Positions 43,378 through 54,219 of a stretch of DNA of 64,000 nucleotides are shown piece after piece. This stretch comes from Ramlibacter henchirensis (GTDB lineage: Bacteria > Pseudomonadota > Gammaproteobacteria > Burkholderiales > Burkholderiaceae_C). Position numbers and translations under genes: made by a program. The stretch is from positions 1,798,001 to 1,862,000 of the forward strand of contig NZ_SMLM01000001.1 in assembly GCF_004682015.1 (NCBI RefSeq), written 5' to 3'. Below the pieces are notes generated by a model. That model searched no databases. It was not told the DNA's origin and worked only from the letters and a program-made list of their open reading frames with translations. Position 1 is the first letter of the stretch; each line of letters begins with the position of its first letter.

Positions 43378-43845
43378 ATGGTCACTTCCACCATCGTTCG
43401 CGTGCAACGCGCCTTCGCCTGCACGGCCGAGGCGGTCTACGACGCCTGGCTGGATCCGCACCTCGCGCGGCGGTTCTGGTTCGCCACGCCGCCTAGCGGC
43501 GAGATCGTCCGCTGCGACATCGAGCCGGGGGTGAACGGCCGCTTCACCATCGTCGACCGGCGTCCGACGGAGGCGGACCCGGAGAGCCACATCGAGGTGG
43601 AACACACGGGCCGCTTCCTGCAGCTGGACCGGCCGCGCCGCATCGCCTTCCGCTTCGGGCTGCCGCAGTTCCAGTCGCACGAGACGGCCGTGATCATCGA
43701 CATCGAACCGCAGGGCGACGGCTGCGAGCTCACGCTGCGCCACGACCTCGGCATCGCCGACGACGAGACGCTCGGGATGCTCGAGCGCATGGAACAGGGC
43801 TGGACGACGATCCTCGCCAACCTGGAGCAGGCGCTCAAGGGCTGA
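43378..43845 (+). CDS. SRPBCC (AHSA1-type START) domain protein
   Basis: 155 residues forming one START/AHSA1 helix-grip fold (VQRAFACTAEAVYDAWLDPHLARRFWF; a C-terminal helix GWTTILANLEQAL). Such proteins bind small hydrophobic ligands. ATG 43378 fits a leaderless promoter immediately upstream. Its stop is followed by a perfect 12-bp CGCCTGCAGGCG palindrome (43847-43858) and the convergent hypothetical gene. Confidence 0.88.
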   Translation: MVTSTIVRVQRAFACTAEAVYDAWLDPHLARRFWFATPPSGEIVRCDIEPGVNGRFTIVDRRPTEADPESHIEVEHTGRFLQLDRPRRIAFRFGLPQFQSHETAVIIDIEPQGDGCELTLRHDLGIADDETLGMLERMEQGWTTILANLEQALKG

Positions 43846-43863
43846 GCGCCTGCAGGCGGGAAG

Positions 43864-44193
43864 CTAGCCCCCGCCGCGCGGCGTGCGCCCCGCGCCGCCA
43901 CCGCCCTTGCGGGCCGTCACCTGGTTGTGCGAGCCGGCCAGGTTCTCGCGGTCGTGGCGGCTCTCGGGCGTGCGCTGGCCTTCGTTGACCTGCGTCGCTT
44001 CCTTGTCGCCGAGCTTGTTGTGGTCGTTCACCACCTTGCCGCTGCCCGGCTGCTGGTGGTCCGCGGGGTTCCCCTTGGCCTGGCCCTTCATCGCCCTGGC
44101 GCCCTGCTCGGCGGCGCTGCCCTTCATCATCTTCTCTGGGTGCTTGTCGCGGCTCTGTTCCTTCTGCAGGAACTCTTGCTTCTTGCTCATCAT
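43864..44193 (-). CDS. Small hydrophilic stress-type protein
   Basis: 109 residues, very hydrophilic and probably disordered: Lys/Glu/Gln/Gly/Asn-rich with HPEKMMKGSAAEQGARAMKG, NDHNKLGDKEATQVNEG and a Gly-rich basic end (RKGGGGAGRTPRGGG). Resembles the small KGG/DUF-type stress proteins of Burkholderiales but no domain is certain. Two ATGs (44193, 44190); the start overlaps the SDR stop. Same direction as the SDR gene, so likely cotranscribed. Confidence 0.65.
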   Translation of the reverse strand: MMSKKQEFLQKEQSRDKHPEKMMKGSAAEQGARAMKGQAKGNPADHQQPGSGKVVNDHNKLGDKEATQVNEGQRTPESRHDRENLAGSHNQVTARKGGGGAGRTPRGGG

Positions 44194-45059
44194 CGCTTTC
44201 CTTCCTTGCTGTCCTTGCCCTTGCCCGCGCCGATCGGATGGACCTCTTCGCGCTCGGGATGGTTGTGCCTGGCCTTGCCGGGTTCGGCCAGCTTGCGGTG
44301 CGTCTCGGCCACGGCCTGCGCCGGCAGCACCTTGGCCGCCAGCACCTGAAGCCTGGACTTCCAGCCGGCCACGACGTCGGCCTCGCCCTTGAGCATCGCG
44401 TCGAAGCCCACGCGCGCGACCATCGCCGGATCGTCCTTCTTCATGTCGGCGCCCACCTTCGTCTCCAGCAGGTCGGCGCGCTCGAAGAACTCCGTGTCGG
44501 TCGGCCCGGGCATCAGCAGGCTCACCGAGACGTTGGTGTCCTTCAGCTCGTTGCGAAGCGCTTGCGTGAACGAGTCGATGAAGGCCTTGCTGCCGTTGTA
44601 GACGGCGTGGAAGCTCCCCGGCTGGAACCCCGCGATCGAGCCGGTGACCAGGATGCGTCCGCGTCCGCGCGCCACCATGCCGCGCGCCACCTGCTGGATC
44701 AGGTAGATCGTGCCCGTGACGTTGGTGTCGATCACGTGCTGGATCGCGTGGAAGTCCTGGTCCAGGAAGCGGCCGCCCAGACCGTGGCCCGCGTTGGCCA
44801 TCAGCGCATCGACCTCGCGGCCCTGCAGCTCGTTGATCAAGTCGTCCACGCCCTGGCGGCTGGCCAGCTCGGCCTGCACCGCGTGCACCTCCTGCGCGCC
44901 GGCGCTCTTGAAGTCCGCGACGGCCTGCTCGAGCGGCCGGTCCGCCGCCACCACGAGGTCGTAGCCGTGCTGTGCCGCGAGCATGGCCAGGTGGTAGCCG
45001 ATGCCCGAGGAAGCGCCGGTCACCACGGCCAGGGGCCGCGGCGCCCTGGTTTCGTCCAT
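44190..45059 (-). CDS. Short-chain dehydrogenase/reductase family protein
   Basis: 289 residues. NAD(P) motif VTGASSGIGYHLAM near 13-26, NAG (LMANAGHG) and the catalytic Tyr-Lys in AVYNGSKAF. The tail (HPEREEVHPIGAGKGKDSKEGKR) is basic and hydrophilic, like the next gene. ATG 45059 follows GGAGA. Substrate unknown. Cotranscribed with the small hydrophilic protein; divergent from the DUF3072 gene. Confidence 0.9.
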   Translation of the reverse strand: MDETRAPRPLAVVTGASSGIGYHLAMLAAQHGYDLVVAADRPLEQAVADFKSAGAQEVHAVQAELASRQGVDDLINELQGREVDALMANAGHGLGGRFLDQDFHAIQHVIDTNVTGTIYLIQQVARGMVARGRGRILVTGSIAGFQPGSFHAVYNGSKAFIDSFTQALRNELKDTNVSVSLLMPGPTDTEFFERADLLETKVGADMKKDDPAMVARVGFDAMLKGEADVVAGWKSRLQVLAAKVLPAQAVAETHRKLAEPGKARHNHPEREEVHPIGAGKGKDSKEGKR

Positions 45060-45204
45060 GGAAGTTCTCCGTTCTTGTCTTTCGCGAACGATTCTGGGAG
45101 CCGGGTTTCGCGCCACGTGTCGGACGAGGGCGGGGCCGCGTACTGGCGTGTGACGCGCTGCAAGCGCTCGCAACAGCCCCAGCCGCGGGCGAATTGTCGA
45201 AACA

Positions 45205-45213
45205 GGCCTACAG
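45205..45213 (+). promoter_or_regulatory. GGCCTACAG element upstream of the DUF3072 gene
   Basis: Member of the shared GTCCTACRG-like set, 56 nt before the ATG at 45270 and in gene orientation; one base differs from the commonest form. Confidence 0.4.
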
Positions 45214-45269
45214 CATCCGGGCGCGGAGCGGCGGACACTGTGGTTATCGACAGTACAGGAGTGCATGCC

Positions 45270-45575
45270 ATGACGGACAAGCGAACCCAATCCATGGCCG
45301 AGCAAAGCAACATGGAAAAGGACCCGAAGGACTGGGTCACCGGCGACGAGCCGATGACCGGCGCGCAGCGGTCCTACCTCAAGACCCTGTGCGAGGAAGC
45401 GAAGCAGCCGTTCGACGAGAACCTGAGCAAGGCCGATGCGTCACGGCGCATCGATGAACTGCAGGCGATCACCGGGCGCGGGCAGCATGGACAGCAGCGC
45501 GGCGACGAGCGCGGAGACGGCGACCAGCAGGATGGCCGCGCGACGGCGGCGGTGGAGACGGTGGTCTCGCGCTAA
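45270..45575 (+). CDS. DUF3072 domain protein
   Basis: 101 residues. The DUF3072 core is clear: KDPKDWVTGDEPMTGAQRSY followed by LKTLCEEAKQPFDENLSKADA and RRIDELQ. A Gly/Gln/Asp-rich tail (GRGQHGQQRGDERGDGDQQD) extends beyond the usual length. Function of the family is unknown; members often accompany stress genes. ATG 45270 follows AGGAG. Possibly induced by stress through the element at 45205. Confidence 0.85.
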   Translation: MTDKRTQSMAEQSNMEKDPKDWVTGDEPMTGAQRSYLKTLCEEAKQPFDENLSKADASRRIDELQAITGRGQHGQQRGDERGDGDQQDGRATAAVETVVSR

Positions 45576-45598
45576 ATCGTTGCTTTCCCCGCTTTCCT

Positions 45599-45637
45599 CC
45601 CTCTCCCGCTCGCGGGAGAGGGCCGGGGTGAGGGCTT
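45599..45637 (-). repeat. REP-like palindromic repeat, copy 2 (inverted)
   Basis: CCCTCTCCCGC-TC-GCGGGAGAGGG, then GGGGTGAGGGCTT: the reverse complement of the element at 9286-9325, with identical 11-bp arms and 13-base leader. It lies between the convergent DUF3072 and NnrU-like genes and may act as a terminator. Confidence 0.85.
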
Positions 45638-45660
45638 TTCGGTGAGGGCGCCTCTCTCCC

Positions 45661-46242
45661 TCAGACCCCAAACGGCCTCACCCCAATCAACATCCCGTGC
45701 AGATACGCGGCGAACACCGCGTACGCCACCACCCCGACCACGACAGCAATCGCTGTCCCCTTCCCCGTCTCCGCCGCGTACTGCACATTCCCCGCCCGAT
45801 CGCGCCGCCGCGCCGCGCGGAAGCTGAACACCGCCCACACCAGGAACGCGCCGAACAGCACCACGTCGGCCAGCGTGCCGTTGGACAGCAGGTGCGCGAA
45901 GGCCCAGACCTTCACGCTCAGCACCATCGGGTGGTGCAGCTTCGCCTTGATCGCGTTGCGCGGCACGTAGGTCGCGACGAGCAGTACGAAGGAGAACAGC
46001 ATCAGCAGCGCGGCCAGGTGGTTCATGCCGCGCGGCGGCGTCCACAGCTGCACCGGGTTCTGCCGGGCGAGGCCGTAGCCCCAGATGATGAGGATGAAGC
46101 CGATGATGGAGACGACCGAGTACAGGCCCTTGTAGGCCTTGTCGCCTTTGGTGCCGATCGTTCTTTGCCGCCAGCCCTCGGCGACGATGCGCGTGGAATG
46201 CGCGCCGAGGAACAGGACCAGGCCAAGCAGCAGGATCAGCAT
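45661..46242 (-). CDS. NnrU family membrane protein
   Basis: 193 residues, about five to six membrane helices. The NnrU pattern is clear: LFLGAHSTRIVAEGWRQR near the N-terminus, then RGMNHLAALLMLFSF and KLHHPMVLSVKVWAFAHLLSNG. NnrU was named from nitric oxide respiration loci, but relatives such as isoprenoid isomerase-like NnrU proteins are wider, so the role is open. Confidence 0.88.
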   Translation of the reverse strand: MLILLLGLVLFLGAHSTRIVAEGWRQRTIGTKGDKAYKGLYSVVSIIGFILIIWGYGLARQNPVQLWTPPRGMNHLAALLMLFSFVLLVATYVPRNAIKAKLHHPMVLSVKVWAFAHLLSNGTLADVVLFGAFLVWAVFSFRAARRRDRAGNVQYAAETGKGTAIAVVVGVVAYAVFAAYLHGMLIGVRPFGV

Positions 46243-46330
46243 CGATCTACCTCATGAAGTTGCGCAGCGGATTGTGCTCCGGCGCGGTGGAGCCTGGTAG
46301 CCGTCTTCAATCGACGGCACCGTCAATGGC

Positions 46331-47524
46331 TTACCGCCGCACCATCCAGATCGCCAGCGCCATCGAGACCAGCGCTCCCAGCGCGCCGGCCAGGTACACC
46401 GACGCAAGGCCCGCATGCAGCGCGAGCCATCCGCCCAGCGGACCGGAAGCCGCCATCGAGAGGTCCTGGAACACCACGTACCCGCTCATCGCCGCCCCTC
46501 GGCTTTGGGGTGGCGTGCGTCGCACCGCTTCGACGCCGAAGCCCTGAAAGGCCAGCGCGTAGCCCCCGCCCGTCAGCGCCGCGCCGACGCAGGCCAGCAC
46601 CTCGGTCGGCGCGCCCCAGATCAGCAGCAGCCCCACCGCCTCCACCGCCACGCACCATGCGCCGACACGCGCGCCACCGAGCTGGTCCGGCAAGTGCCCC
46701 ACCAGCAGCCGCGCCACGATGAAGCCCCCGCCAAGGCTGGTGAACGCCAGCGAGGCACTGCCCCACCCCCGCTCCACCCACAGCAGCGCGACGAACGCGT
46801 GGATCACCGCATAGCCGAAGGACGAGAGCGTCAGCGCCAGGCCCGGCAGCTTGACCAAGCCGACCACCTGGTGGAACGGCTTGCGCTCGGCCCGCATCGG
46901 CGCCACGCCGCGAATGGGAAGCGCGACCGCCAGCGCGAGCAGCGGCACCAGCACCGTCGCCCACGCGATGCCTGCAAAGCCGAAGCGCGCATACGCCCAC
47001 CCGCCTGCCGGCGCGCCGGCCGCATACGCGCCGAACAGCGCCATGCCAATCCAGCCGATCACCTTGCCCGCATGCTCCGGCCCCAGCCGCGCGACACCCC
47101 AGGCCAGGGCGGCCGTGATGATGAACGGCTCCGCGATTCCGGTGAGCAGGCGGGCGGCGATCAGAATGCCGAGGGAGACAGAGGGCCGGTCATCGACGAA
47201 GCCCAGCGAGAGTAAGTACGTCGCGCCCACGCAGCACACCCCCAGCAAGCCGAGCGGCGCCGCGGCCTTTGGCCCGCGTACGTCCGTTACGTTCCCCGAC
47301 CACTGCCGGCCCGCCACGATGGACGCAACGAATTGCGCCCCCATGACGATGCCGACCATGACCGTGCCCTGCCCCAGCGTGTCGTGCACATGGCGCGGGA
47401 CGACGGGAAGCGCCATGCCCATGGCGAAGAAGCCGGTGAAGACGGCTGCCATGAGGGGGAGTAGGGGGAGGAAGGCGGAGAAGAGGGAGGAGCCTGTGGG
47501 CTCTGAAGGACGATAACGTGGCAT
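46331..47524 (-). CDS. MFS transporter
   Basis: 397 residues, 12 predicted membrane helices with the major facilitator fold; the loop after helix 2 (SGNVTDVRGPKAAAPLG) matches the D-x-x-G-R/x motif A. Resembles sugar efflux or arabinose-type exporters. ATG 47524 is used; a TTG six codons earlier gives a slightly longer reading. Substrate unknown. It converges on nothing; it runs in the same direction as gyrB, downstream of it. Confidence 0.88.
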   Translation of the reverse strand: MPRYRPSEPTGSSLFSAFLPLLPLMAAVFTGFFAMGMALPVVPRHVHDTLGQGTVMVGIVMGAQFVASIVAGRQWSGNVTDVRGPKAAAPLGLLGVCCVGATYLLSLGFVDDRPSVSLGILIAARLLTGIAEPFIITAALAWGVARLGPEHAGKVIGWIGMALFGAYAAGAPAGGWAYARFGFAGIAWATVLVPLLALAVALPIRGVAPMRAERKPFHQVVGLVKLPGLALTLSSFGYAVIHAFVALLWVERGWGSASLAFTSLGGGFIVARLLVGHLPDQLGGARVGAWCVAVEAVGLLLIWGAPTEVLACVGAALTGGGYALAFQGFGVEAVRRTPPQSRGAAMSGYVVFQDLSMAASGPLGGWLALHAGLASVYLAGALGALVSMALAIWMVRR

Positions 47525-47657
47525 CAGTGAACAGCACGGCAAAGCTGAAGAACTGCCGAACCAACGCTAGACGTGAGCATCACGCGCGGGTGACAAGCGC
47601 CGATGTGAAGCTCGCCCCGTGCTGCCCGTTAGGTTCTTGTGTGCGGTCAGGCAACGC

Positions 47658-47666
47658 TTGTCCACA
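47658..47666. promoter_or_regulatory. DnaA box beside gyrB
   Basis: TTGTCCACA fits TTRTNCACA. It lies just past the 3' end of gyrB, in the gap before the MFS gene. May be part of an extended origin or chance. Confidence 0.5.
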
Positions 47667-47692
47667 ACACGAACAAGCTCGCCTCCTTTCAG

Positions 47693-50329
<2,637 letters not shown>

Positions 50330-50350
50330 CTACGATCTCTTGAAGGACCA

Positions 50351-50372
50351 AACCCGCCCTCTCGGGCGGGTT
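50351..50372 (-). terminator. Hairpin between dnaN and gyrB
   Basis: AACCCGCCC-TCTC-GGGCGGGTT, a perfect 9-bp stem in the 79-bp gap. A short T-run (TTTGG) follows on the leftward strand. It may attenuate dnaN to gyrB read-through, so gyrB may use partly separate transcription. Confidence 0.55.
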
Positions 50373-50396
50373 GGTCGGATGTCGGGGGGGCCCGGG

Positions 50397-51503
50397 TCAG
50401 ATGCGCATCGGCATCACGACGTACTTGAAGTTCGCGTCTTCGGGGTTGGTGATCAGGGCCGAGCTGTTGGAATCGGCCAGCTCCATCTTCACCATCTCCT
50501 GGTCCATGTTGGCCAGCGCGTCGATCAGGTAGGTGACGTTGAAGCCGATCTCGATGGCGTCGCCGCCGTAGTCGATGTCCAGTTCGTCGATCGCCTCTTC
50601 CTGCTCGGCGTTGTTGCTGGCCACGCGCAGGGTGCCGGGCTCCAGGTTCAGGCGCACGCCCTTGAACTTCTCGCTGGTCAGGATGGCCGTGCGCTGCAGG
50701 CTGGCCAGCAGCGGCGCGCGGCCCAGCGTCACCTGGTTCTTGTGGTTCTTGGGGATGACGCGGTTGTAGTCGGGGAACTTGCCCTCGACCAGCTTGGTGA
50801 CGAATTCCATGCCACCGAAGGAGAACTTGGCCTGGTTGGCGGCGAACTGCATCTCGATTGCGCCTTCGGCGTCCGACAGCAGGCGCTGCATCTCCAGCAC
50901 GGTCTTGCGGGGCAGGATTACCTCCTGCCGCGGAACTTCGACGTCCAGCGTGGCACTGGCGAAGGCCAGGCGGTGGCCGTCGGTGGCCACCAGTGACAGC
51001 TGCTTGCCCTCGGCGACGAACAGGATGCCGTTGAGGTAGTAGCGGATGTCGTGCACCGCCATCGCGAACGACACCTGCGCCAGCAGGTCCTTCAGCGTCT
51101 TCTGCGGCACGCTGAACTTCGGGCCGAAGCTCGCCGCCTCCTGCACCAGCGGGAAGTCCTCCGCGGGCAGCGTCTGCAGCGTGAAGCGGCTCTTGCCGCC
51201 CTTGAGCAGCAGCTTGTTCTGGCTGGATTCCAGGCTGACGGTCTGGTCGGCCGGCATGGTGCGCAGGATGTCGATCAGCTTGCGGGCACCCACCGTGGTG
51301 GTGAAGTTGCCGGCGTCGCCGTCCATCTCCGCCGTGGTGCGGATCTGGATCTCGAGGTCACTCGTCGTCAGCTGCACCTGGCCGCCCGTCTTGCGGATCA
51401 ACACGTTGGCCAGGATCGGCAGCGTGTGGCGGCGCTCCACGATGCCGGCAACGGACTGCAGCACCGAGAGCACTTTGTCTTGGGTGGCCTTCAGGACGAT
51501 CAT
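50397..51503 (-). CDS. dnaN: DNA polymerase III beta subunit (sliding clamp)
   Basis: 368 residues in three clamp domains (about 1-120, 128-248, 250-368). MIVLKATQDKVLSVLQSVAGIVERRHTLP and the C-terminal YVVMPMRI are classic. Encircles DNA as a dimer and tethers polymerase III. Downstream of dnaA in the usual order, with an unusually long gap of 252 bp between them. Confidence 0.98.
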   Translation of the reverse strand: MIVLKATQDKVLSVLQSVAGIVERRHTLPILANVLIRKTGGQVQLTTSDLEIQIRTTAEMDGDAGNFTTTVGARKLIDILRTMPADQTVSLESSQNKLLLKGGKSRFTLQTLPAEDFPLVQEAASFGPKFSVPQKTLKDLLAQVSFAMAVHDIRYYLNGILFVAEGKQLSLVATDGHRLAFASATLDVEVPRQEVILPRKTVLEMQRLLSDAEGAIEMQFAANQAKFSFGGMEFVTKLVEGKFPDYNRVIPKNHKNQVTLGRAPLLASLQRTAILTSEKFKGVRLNLEPGTLRVASNNAEQEEAIDELDIDYGGDAIEIGFNVTYLIDALANMDQEMVKMELADSNSSALITNPEDANFKYVVMPMRI

Positions 51504-51576
51504 GATTCAGCCTCTCTCCTCTCTCTTAATTTCTTTGTTTAAAGGTAGTAGTAGTTAGATAAGGGACGGCCCGCTC

Positions 51577-51585
51577 TGTGGACAA
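51577..51585. promoter_or_regulatory. DnaA box, dnaA-dnaN gap
   Basis: TGTGGACAA, the reverse of TTGTCCACA (fits TTRTNCACA). It lies next to an AT-richer stretch (about 51520-51565). Confidence 0.65.
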
Positions 51586-51696
51586 GGCGCATTTTCCCCT
51601 TTTTCATCAGGCACTTGCTGAGCTTGGAAGGGTGTGGGCGGGGGTGCTTCCGGACTGCTTCCGCAACAGGGACAACTTGGGCCCGCCGGCCGCTTC

Positions 51697-51705
51697 TGTG
51701 GACAA
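51697..51705. promoter_or_regulatory. DnaA box, dnaA-dnaN gap, second copy
   Basis: The same TGTGGACAA as at 51577, in the same direction, 120 bp away and 51 bp from the dnaA stop. Confidence 0.65.
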
Positions 51706-51755
51706 CCGGCGGGTTGTGCCGGAACGCTCCACAGGGTTGTTCTTTCGGCTCACGG

Positions 51756-53168
51756 TCATCCCTTCAGCGTCTGTTCCAGCACGTGCAGCTGCTGGTTCAA
51801 CTCGGTCACGTTCTGGCGCTCCTGGGCGATCTTGCGCACCGCGTGCAGCACCGTCGTGTGGTCGCGGCCGCCAAAGAGCTCGCCGATCTCGGGCAGGCTT
51901 TTCTGGGTGAGTTCCTTGGCCAGGTACATGGCGATCTGGCGCGGGCGGGCGATCGAGGCGGGCCGCTTCTTGGAGTACATGTCGGCGACCTTGATCTTGT
52001 AGTAGTCGGCCACCGTCTTCTGGATGTTCTCCACGCTGATCTGCCGGTTCTGGATGGACAGCAGGTCGCGCAGCGCCTCGCGGGCCAGCTGGATGGAGAT
52101 CTCCTTCTGGTTGAAGCGGCTGTAGGCCAGGATCTTGCGCAGCGCACCTTCGAGCTCGCGCACGTTGGAGCGCACGTTCTTGGCGACGAAGAAGGCCACC
52201 TCCTCCGGCATCTCGGCGTTCTCCGCGCGGGCCTTGTTGATCAGGATGGCCACGCGCATCTCCAGCTCGGGCGGCTCGATGGCCACCGTCAGGCCGGAGT
52301 CGAAGCGGGAGATCAGGCGTTCGTGGATGTCGGCCAGGCCCTTGGGATAGGTGTCCGACGTCATCACGATGTGGCTTTTCTTGGCCAGCAGCGCCTCGAA
52401 GGCGTTGAAGAACTCCTCCTGGGTGCGGTCCTTGTTGGCGAAGAACTGGACGTCGTCGATGAGCAGGAGGTCCAGCGAGTGGTACTTGTCCTTGAACTCC
52501 TCGAAGGTCTTCCGCTGGTACGCCTTAACCACATCGGAGACGAATTGTTCCGCGTGGATGTAGAGAACTTTCGACGACGGCCGGTCCGCCAGCAGCTTGT
52601 TGCCCACCGCGTGGACCAGGTGGGTCTTGCCCAGGCCGACGCCGCCATAGATGAACAGCGGGTTGTAGAGCTGGCCCGGCGTGCCCGCCACATGCATCGC
52701 GGCGGCCCGGGCCATGCGGTTGGCCGTTCCCTCCACCAGGGTGTCGAACGTCAGCGCGGTGTTGAGGCGGTTCTTGAACTGGCCCGGGGAGTTGTCCTCC
52801 ACCAGGTCCGGCGTTTCCGGCGCCGGTGGAATCTCCGGCGCTGCGGGTGCGATGTAAGGCTTGGCCGGGCTTTCGCGCTGAGCGAGCGCTAACTCAAGCT
52901 GCACCGGCTGGCCGTAAAGCTTCTCCAGCGTGGACGCGATGCGGCCGGCGTACTGGGCCCGTACCCAGTCGAGCTTGAAGCGGTTGGCCACGAACAACGT
53001 GACCTTCGAAAAATCATCGGTGACCCGGGCCACGAGGGGCTTGATCCAGGTGTTGAACTGCTGCTCGGGCAGTTCCTGCGCCAGCTGGTCGACGCATGCC
53101 TGCCACAGGCCGTCTCCCCCGCTCACGGACGCGCCTGCCGCCAGGCTGTTGCCATACCCCTCGCTCAT
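51756..53168 (-). CDS. dnaA: Chromosomal replication initiator protein DnaA
   Basis: 470 residues. Domain I (about 1-100, with [10 protein letters not shown]), a linker domain II (Pro/Ala-rich), the AAA+ domain III (Walker [16 protein letters not shown], Walker [11 protein letters not shown]) and domain IV with the DNA-binding signature [12 protein letters not shown]. It binds DnaA boxes and opens the origin. DnaA boxes in its own upstream region fit autoregulation. Divergent from rpmH. Confidence 0.98.
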   Translation of the reverse strand: MSEGYGNSLAAGASVSGGDGLWQACVDQLAQELPEQQFNTWIKPLVARVTDDFSKVTLFVANRFKLDWVRAQYAGRIASTLEKLYGQPVQLELALAQRESPAKPYIAPAAPEIPPAPETPDLVEDNSPGQFKNRLNTALTFDTLVEGTANRMARAAAMHVAGTPGQLYNPLFIYGGVGLGKTHLVHAVGNKLLADRPSSKVLYIHAEQFVSDVVKAYQRKTFEEFKDKYHSLDLLLIDDVQFFANKDRTQEEFFNAFEALLAKKSHIVMTSDTYPKGLADIHERLISRFDSGLTVAIEPPELEMRVAILINKARAENAEMPEEVAFFVAKNVRSNVRELEGALRKILAYSRFNQKEISIQLAREALRDLLSIQNRQISVENIQKTVADYYKIKVADMYSKKRPASIARPRQIAMYLAKELTQKSLPEIGELFGGRDHTTVLHAVRKIAQERQNVTELNQQLHVLEQTLKG

Positions 53169-53184
53169 CTCGGTTTGCCGCCTC

Positions 53185-53193
53185 TGTGGATAG
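53185..53193. promoter_or_regulatory. DnaA box (one mismatch)
   Basis: TGTGGATAG, reverse of CTATCCACA: one base from the TTATCCACA consensus. It lies 17 bp upstream of the dnaA start, so it could also mediate DnaA autoregulation. Confidence 0.65.
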
Positions 53194-53234
53194 TTGTCGT
53201 GCGCGGAAACGGCCCATTCTAGTTTATGAAGACG

Positions 53235-53243
53235 TTATCCACA
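53235..53243. promoter_or_regulatory. DnaA box (perfect)
   Basis: TTATCCACA, an exact high-affinity DnaA box. It lies in the dnaA-rpmH gap, opposite in direction to the box at 53185. Confidence 0.85.
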
Positions 53244-53298
53244 TGGGGTTTTCGCTATTGCCGAGCTGCACGCCGGGGCTTCACGGCAGCCCCTTTTC

Positions 53299-53327
53299 TT
53301 GCCGGGGCAGGCGGTTTGGCAGATAAT
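53299..53327 (+). promoter_or_regulatory. rpmH promoter
   Basis: TTGCCG, a 17-bp spacer and GATAAT (5/6 to the -10 consensus), 31 bp before the rpmH ATG. Good sigma70 promoter. Confidence 0.75.
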
Positions 53328-53358
53328 CGTCGGCTTTTCTCCGCACGAGCAGAACACC

Positions 53359-53493
53359 ATGAAACGCACCTACCAACCCTCCAAAGTGCGCCGCGCCCGC
53401 ACCCACGGCTTCCTGGTCCGCATGAAGACCCGCGGCGGCCGCGCCGTGATCAACGCGCGCCGTGCCAAGGGCCGCAAGCGCCTGTCGGTCTGA
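53359..53493 (+). CDS. rpmH: 50S ribosomal protein L34
   Basis: 44 residues, exactly the normal length. [18 protein letters not shown] and the basic C-terminus ([10 protein letters not shown]) are diagnostic. Structural protein of the large ribosomal subunit. First gene of the conserved rpmH-rnpA-yidD-yidC-mnmE order, with a sigma70-type promoter upstream. Confidence 0.98.
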   Translation: MKRTYQPSKVRRARTHGFLVRMKTRGGRAVINARRAKGRKRLSV

Positions 53494-53533
53494 AGCCCCC
53501 AGCGGGGCTGAGCCGGCCCTAGCGCCCAGCCAA

Positions 53534-53950
53534 GTGCAGCGGCTCAAGACCCGGGCGCAATTCGAGGCCGTGATGGCCGGCGGCGCCACCGTCTCCCGCA
53601 CCGAGCACTTCGCGCTGCACCGCGCCGGATTGCAGTCTCCCGGCGAACAAGGTTCCTCCCCAGGGCCTGGATCCCAGCGATCCCAGGCCCTGTTTGCTGT
53701 TCAAGGGGAACCGTGGGTGGGCGCCATCGTTCCCAAGCGCTGGGCCCGCCGCGCCGTCACCCGCAACGCCATCAAGCGCCAGATCTACACCGTGAGCCAG
53801 GATTTCGAAGCCCGCCTGCCCGCCGCCGTTCACGTGGTGCGGCTGCGCGCCGGCTTCGACAAGGCACAGTTTCGCAGCGCCACTTCGCCGCAACTGAAGC
53901 AGGCCGTCCGGGCCGAGCTGCAGCGGCTGTTCGCCGAGGCCCGGCCATGA
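53534..53950 (+). CDS. rnpA: Ribonuclease P protein component
   Basis: 138 residues. The RNA-binding signature [17 protein letters not shown] is clear, with [11 protein letters not shown] at the start. The protein partner of RNase P RNA in tRNA 5' processing. GTG 53534 is the probable start, 40 bp after rpmH. An insert of about 25 residues ([20 protein letters not shown]) lies before the conserved core; its DNA holds a 10-bp-arm hairpin at 53661-53692. The stop overlaps the yidD start (ATGA). Confidence 0.94.
   Translation: MQRLKTRAQFEAVMAGGATVSRTEHFALHRAGLQSPGEQGSSPGPGSQRSQALFAVQGEPWVGAIVPKRWARRAVTRNAIKRQIYTVSQDFEARLPAAVHVVRLRAGFDKAQFRSATSPQLKQAVRAELQRLFAEARP
53661..53692. repeat. Inverted repeat inside rnpA
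   Basis: CAGGGCCTGG, 12 bases, CCAGGCCCTG: perfect 10-bp arms within the low-complexity insert of RnpA, followed by TTTG. Stem could form in the mRNA and affect rnpA or yidD expression; function not known. Confidence 0.6.
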
Positions 53951-54219
53951 TCCGCGGCGGCCTCATCGCGCTGGTGCGCGGCTACCGGCTGCTGCTGTCG
54001 CCGTGGCTCGGCTCGTCCTGCCGCTTCACGCCCACCTGCTCGGCCTACGCGCTGCAGGCGCTCGAGCGGCACGGCGCCGCCGCCGGCAGCTACCTGGCCG
54101 CGGCGCGCATCGCCCGCTGCCATCCCTGGTGCGACGGCGGCATCGATGAAGTGCCACACGAGCCGCCCGTCCTGTTCCGCCGACTGTTCCCCTCGCCTTC
54201 GCAGAAGAAGACTTCATGA
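53947..54219 (+). CDS. yidD: Membrane protein insertion efficiency factor YidD
   Basis: 90 residues. The family core [20 protein letters not shown] followed by [11 protein letters not shown] carries the conserved cysteines, with a later RCHPWCDGG. Aids YidC-dependent membrane insertion at the inner membrane face. Overlaps both neighbours by ATGA, showing coupled translation with rnpA and yidC. Confidence 0.96.
   Translation: MIRGGLIALVRGYRLLLSPWLGSSCRFTPTCSAYALQALERHGAAAGSYLAAARIARCHPWCDGGIDEVPHEPPVLFRRLFPSPSQKKTS

Larger units (their letters stand above)
53169..53358. other. Candidate replication origin (oriC) / dnaA-rpmH control region
   Basis: 190 bp between divergent dnaA and rpmH. It holds a perfect DnaA box (53235), a near-perfect one (53185) and, between them, the most A/T-rich part of the region (TTCTAGTTTATGAAG). 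Position and content fit oriC in this order, but two boxes is fewer than a full origin, and the dnaA-dnaN gap, with two more boxes and its own AT stretch, is an alternative or a partner. Confidence 0.6.

Noticed and set aside
43847..43858. Perfect palindrome CGCCTGCAGGCG as an operator
   Set aside because: It lies between two convergent stop codons, not in a promoter, and is short; likely chance or a weak terminator element.
47525..47692. RNA gene in the gap before gyrB
   Set aside because: No tRNA-like or known ncRNA fold could be made out; only a DnaA box is recognisable.
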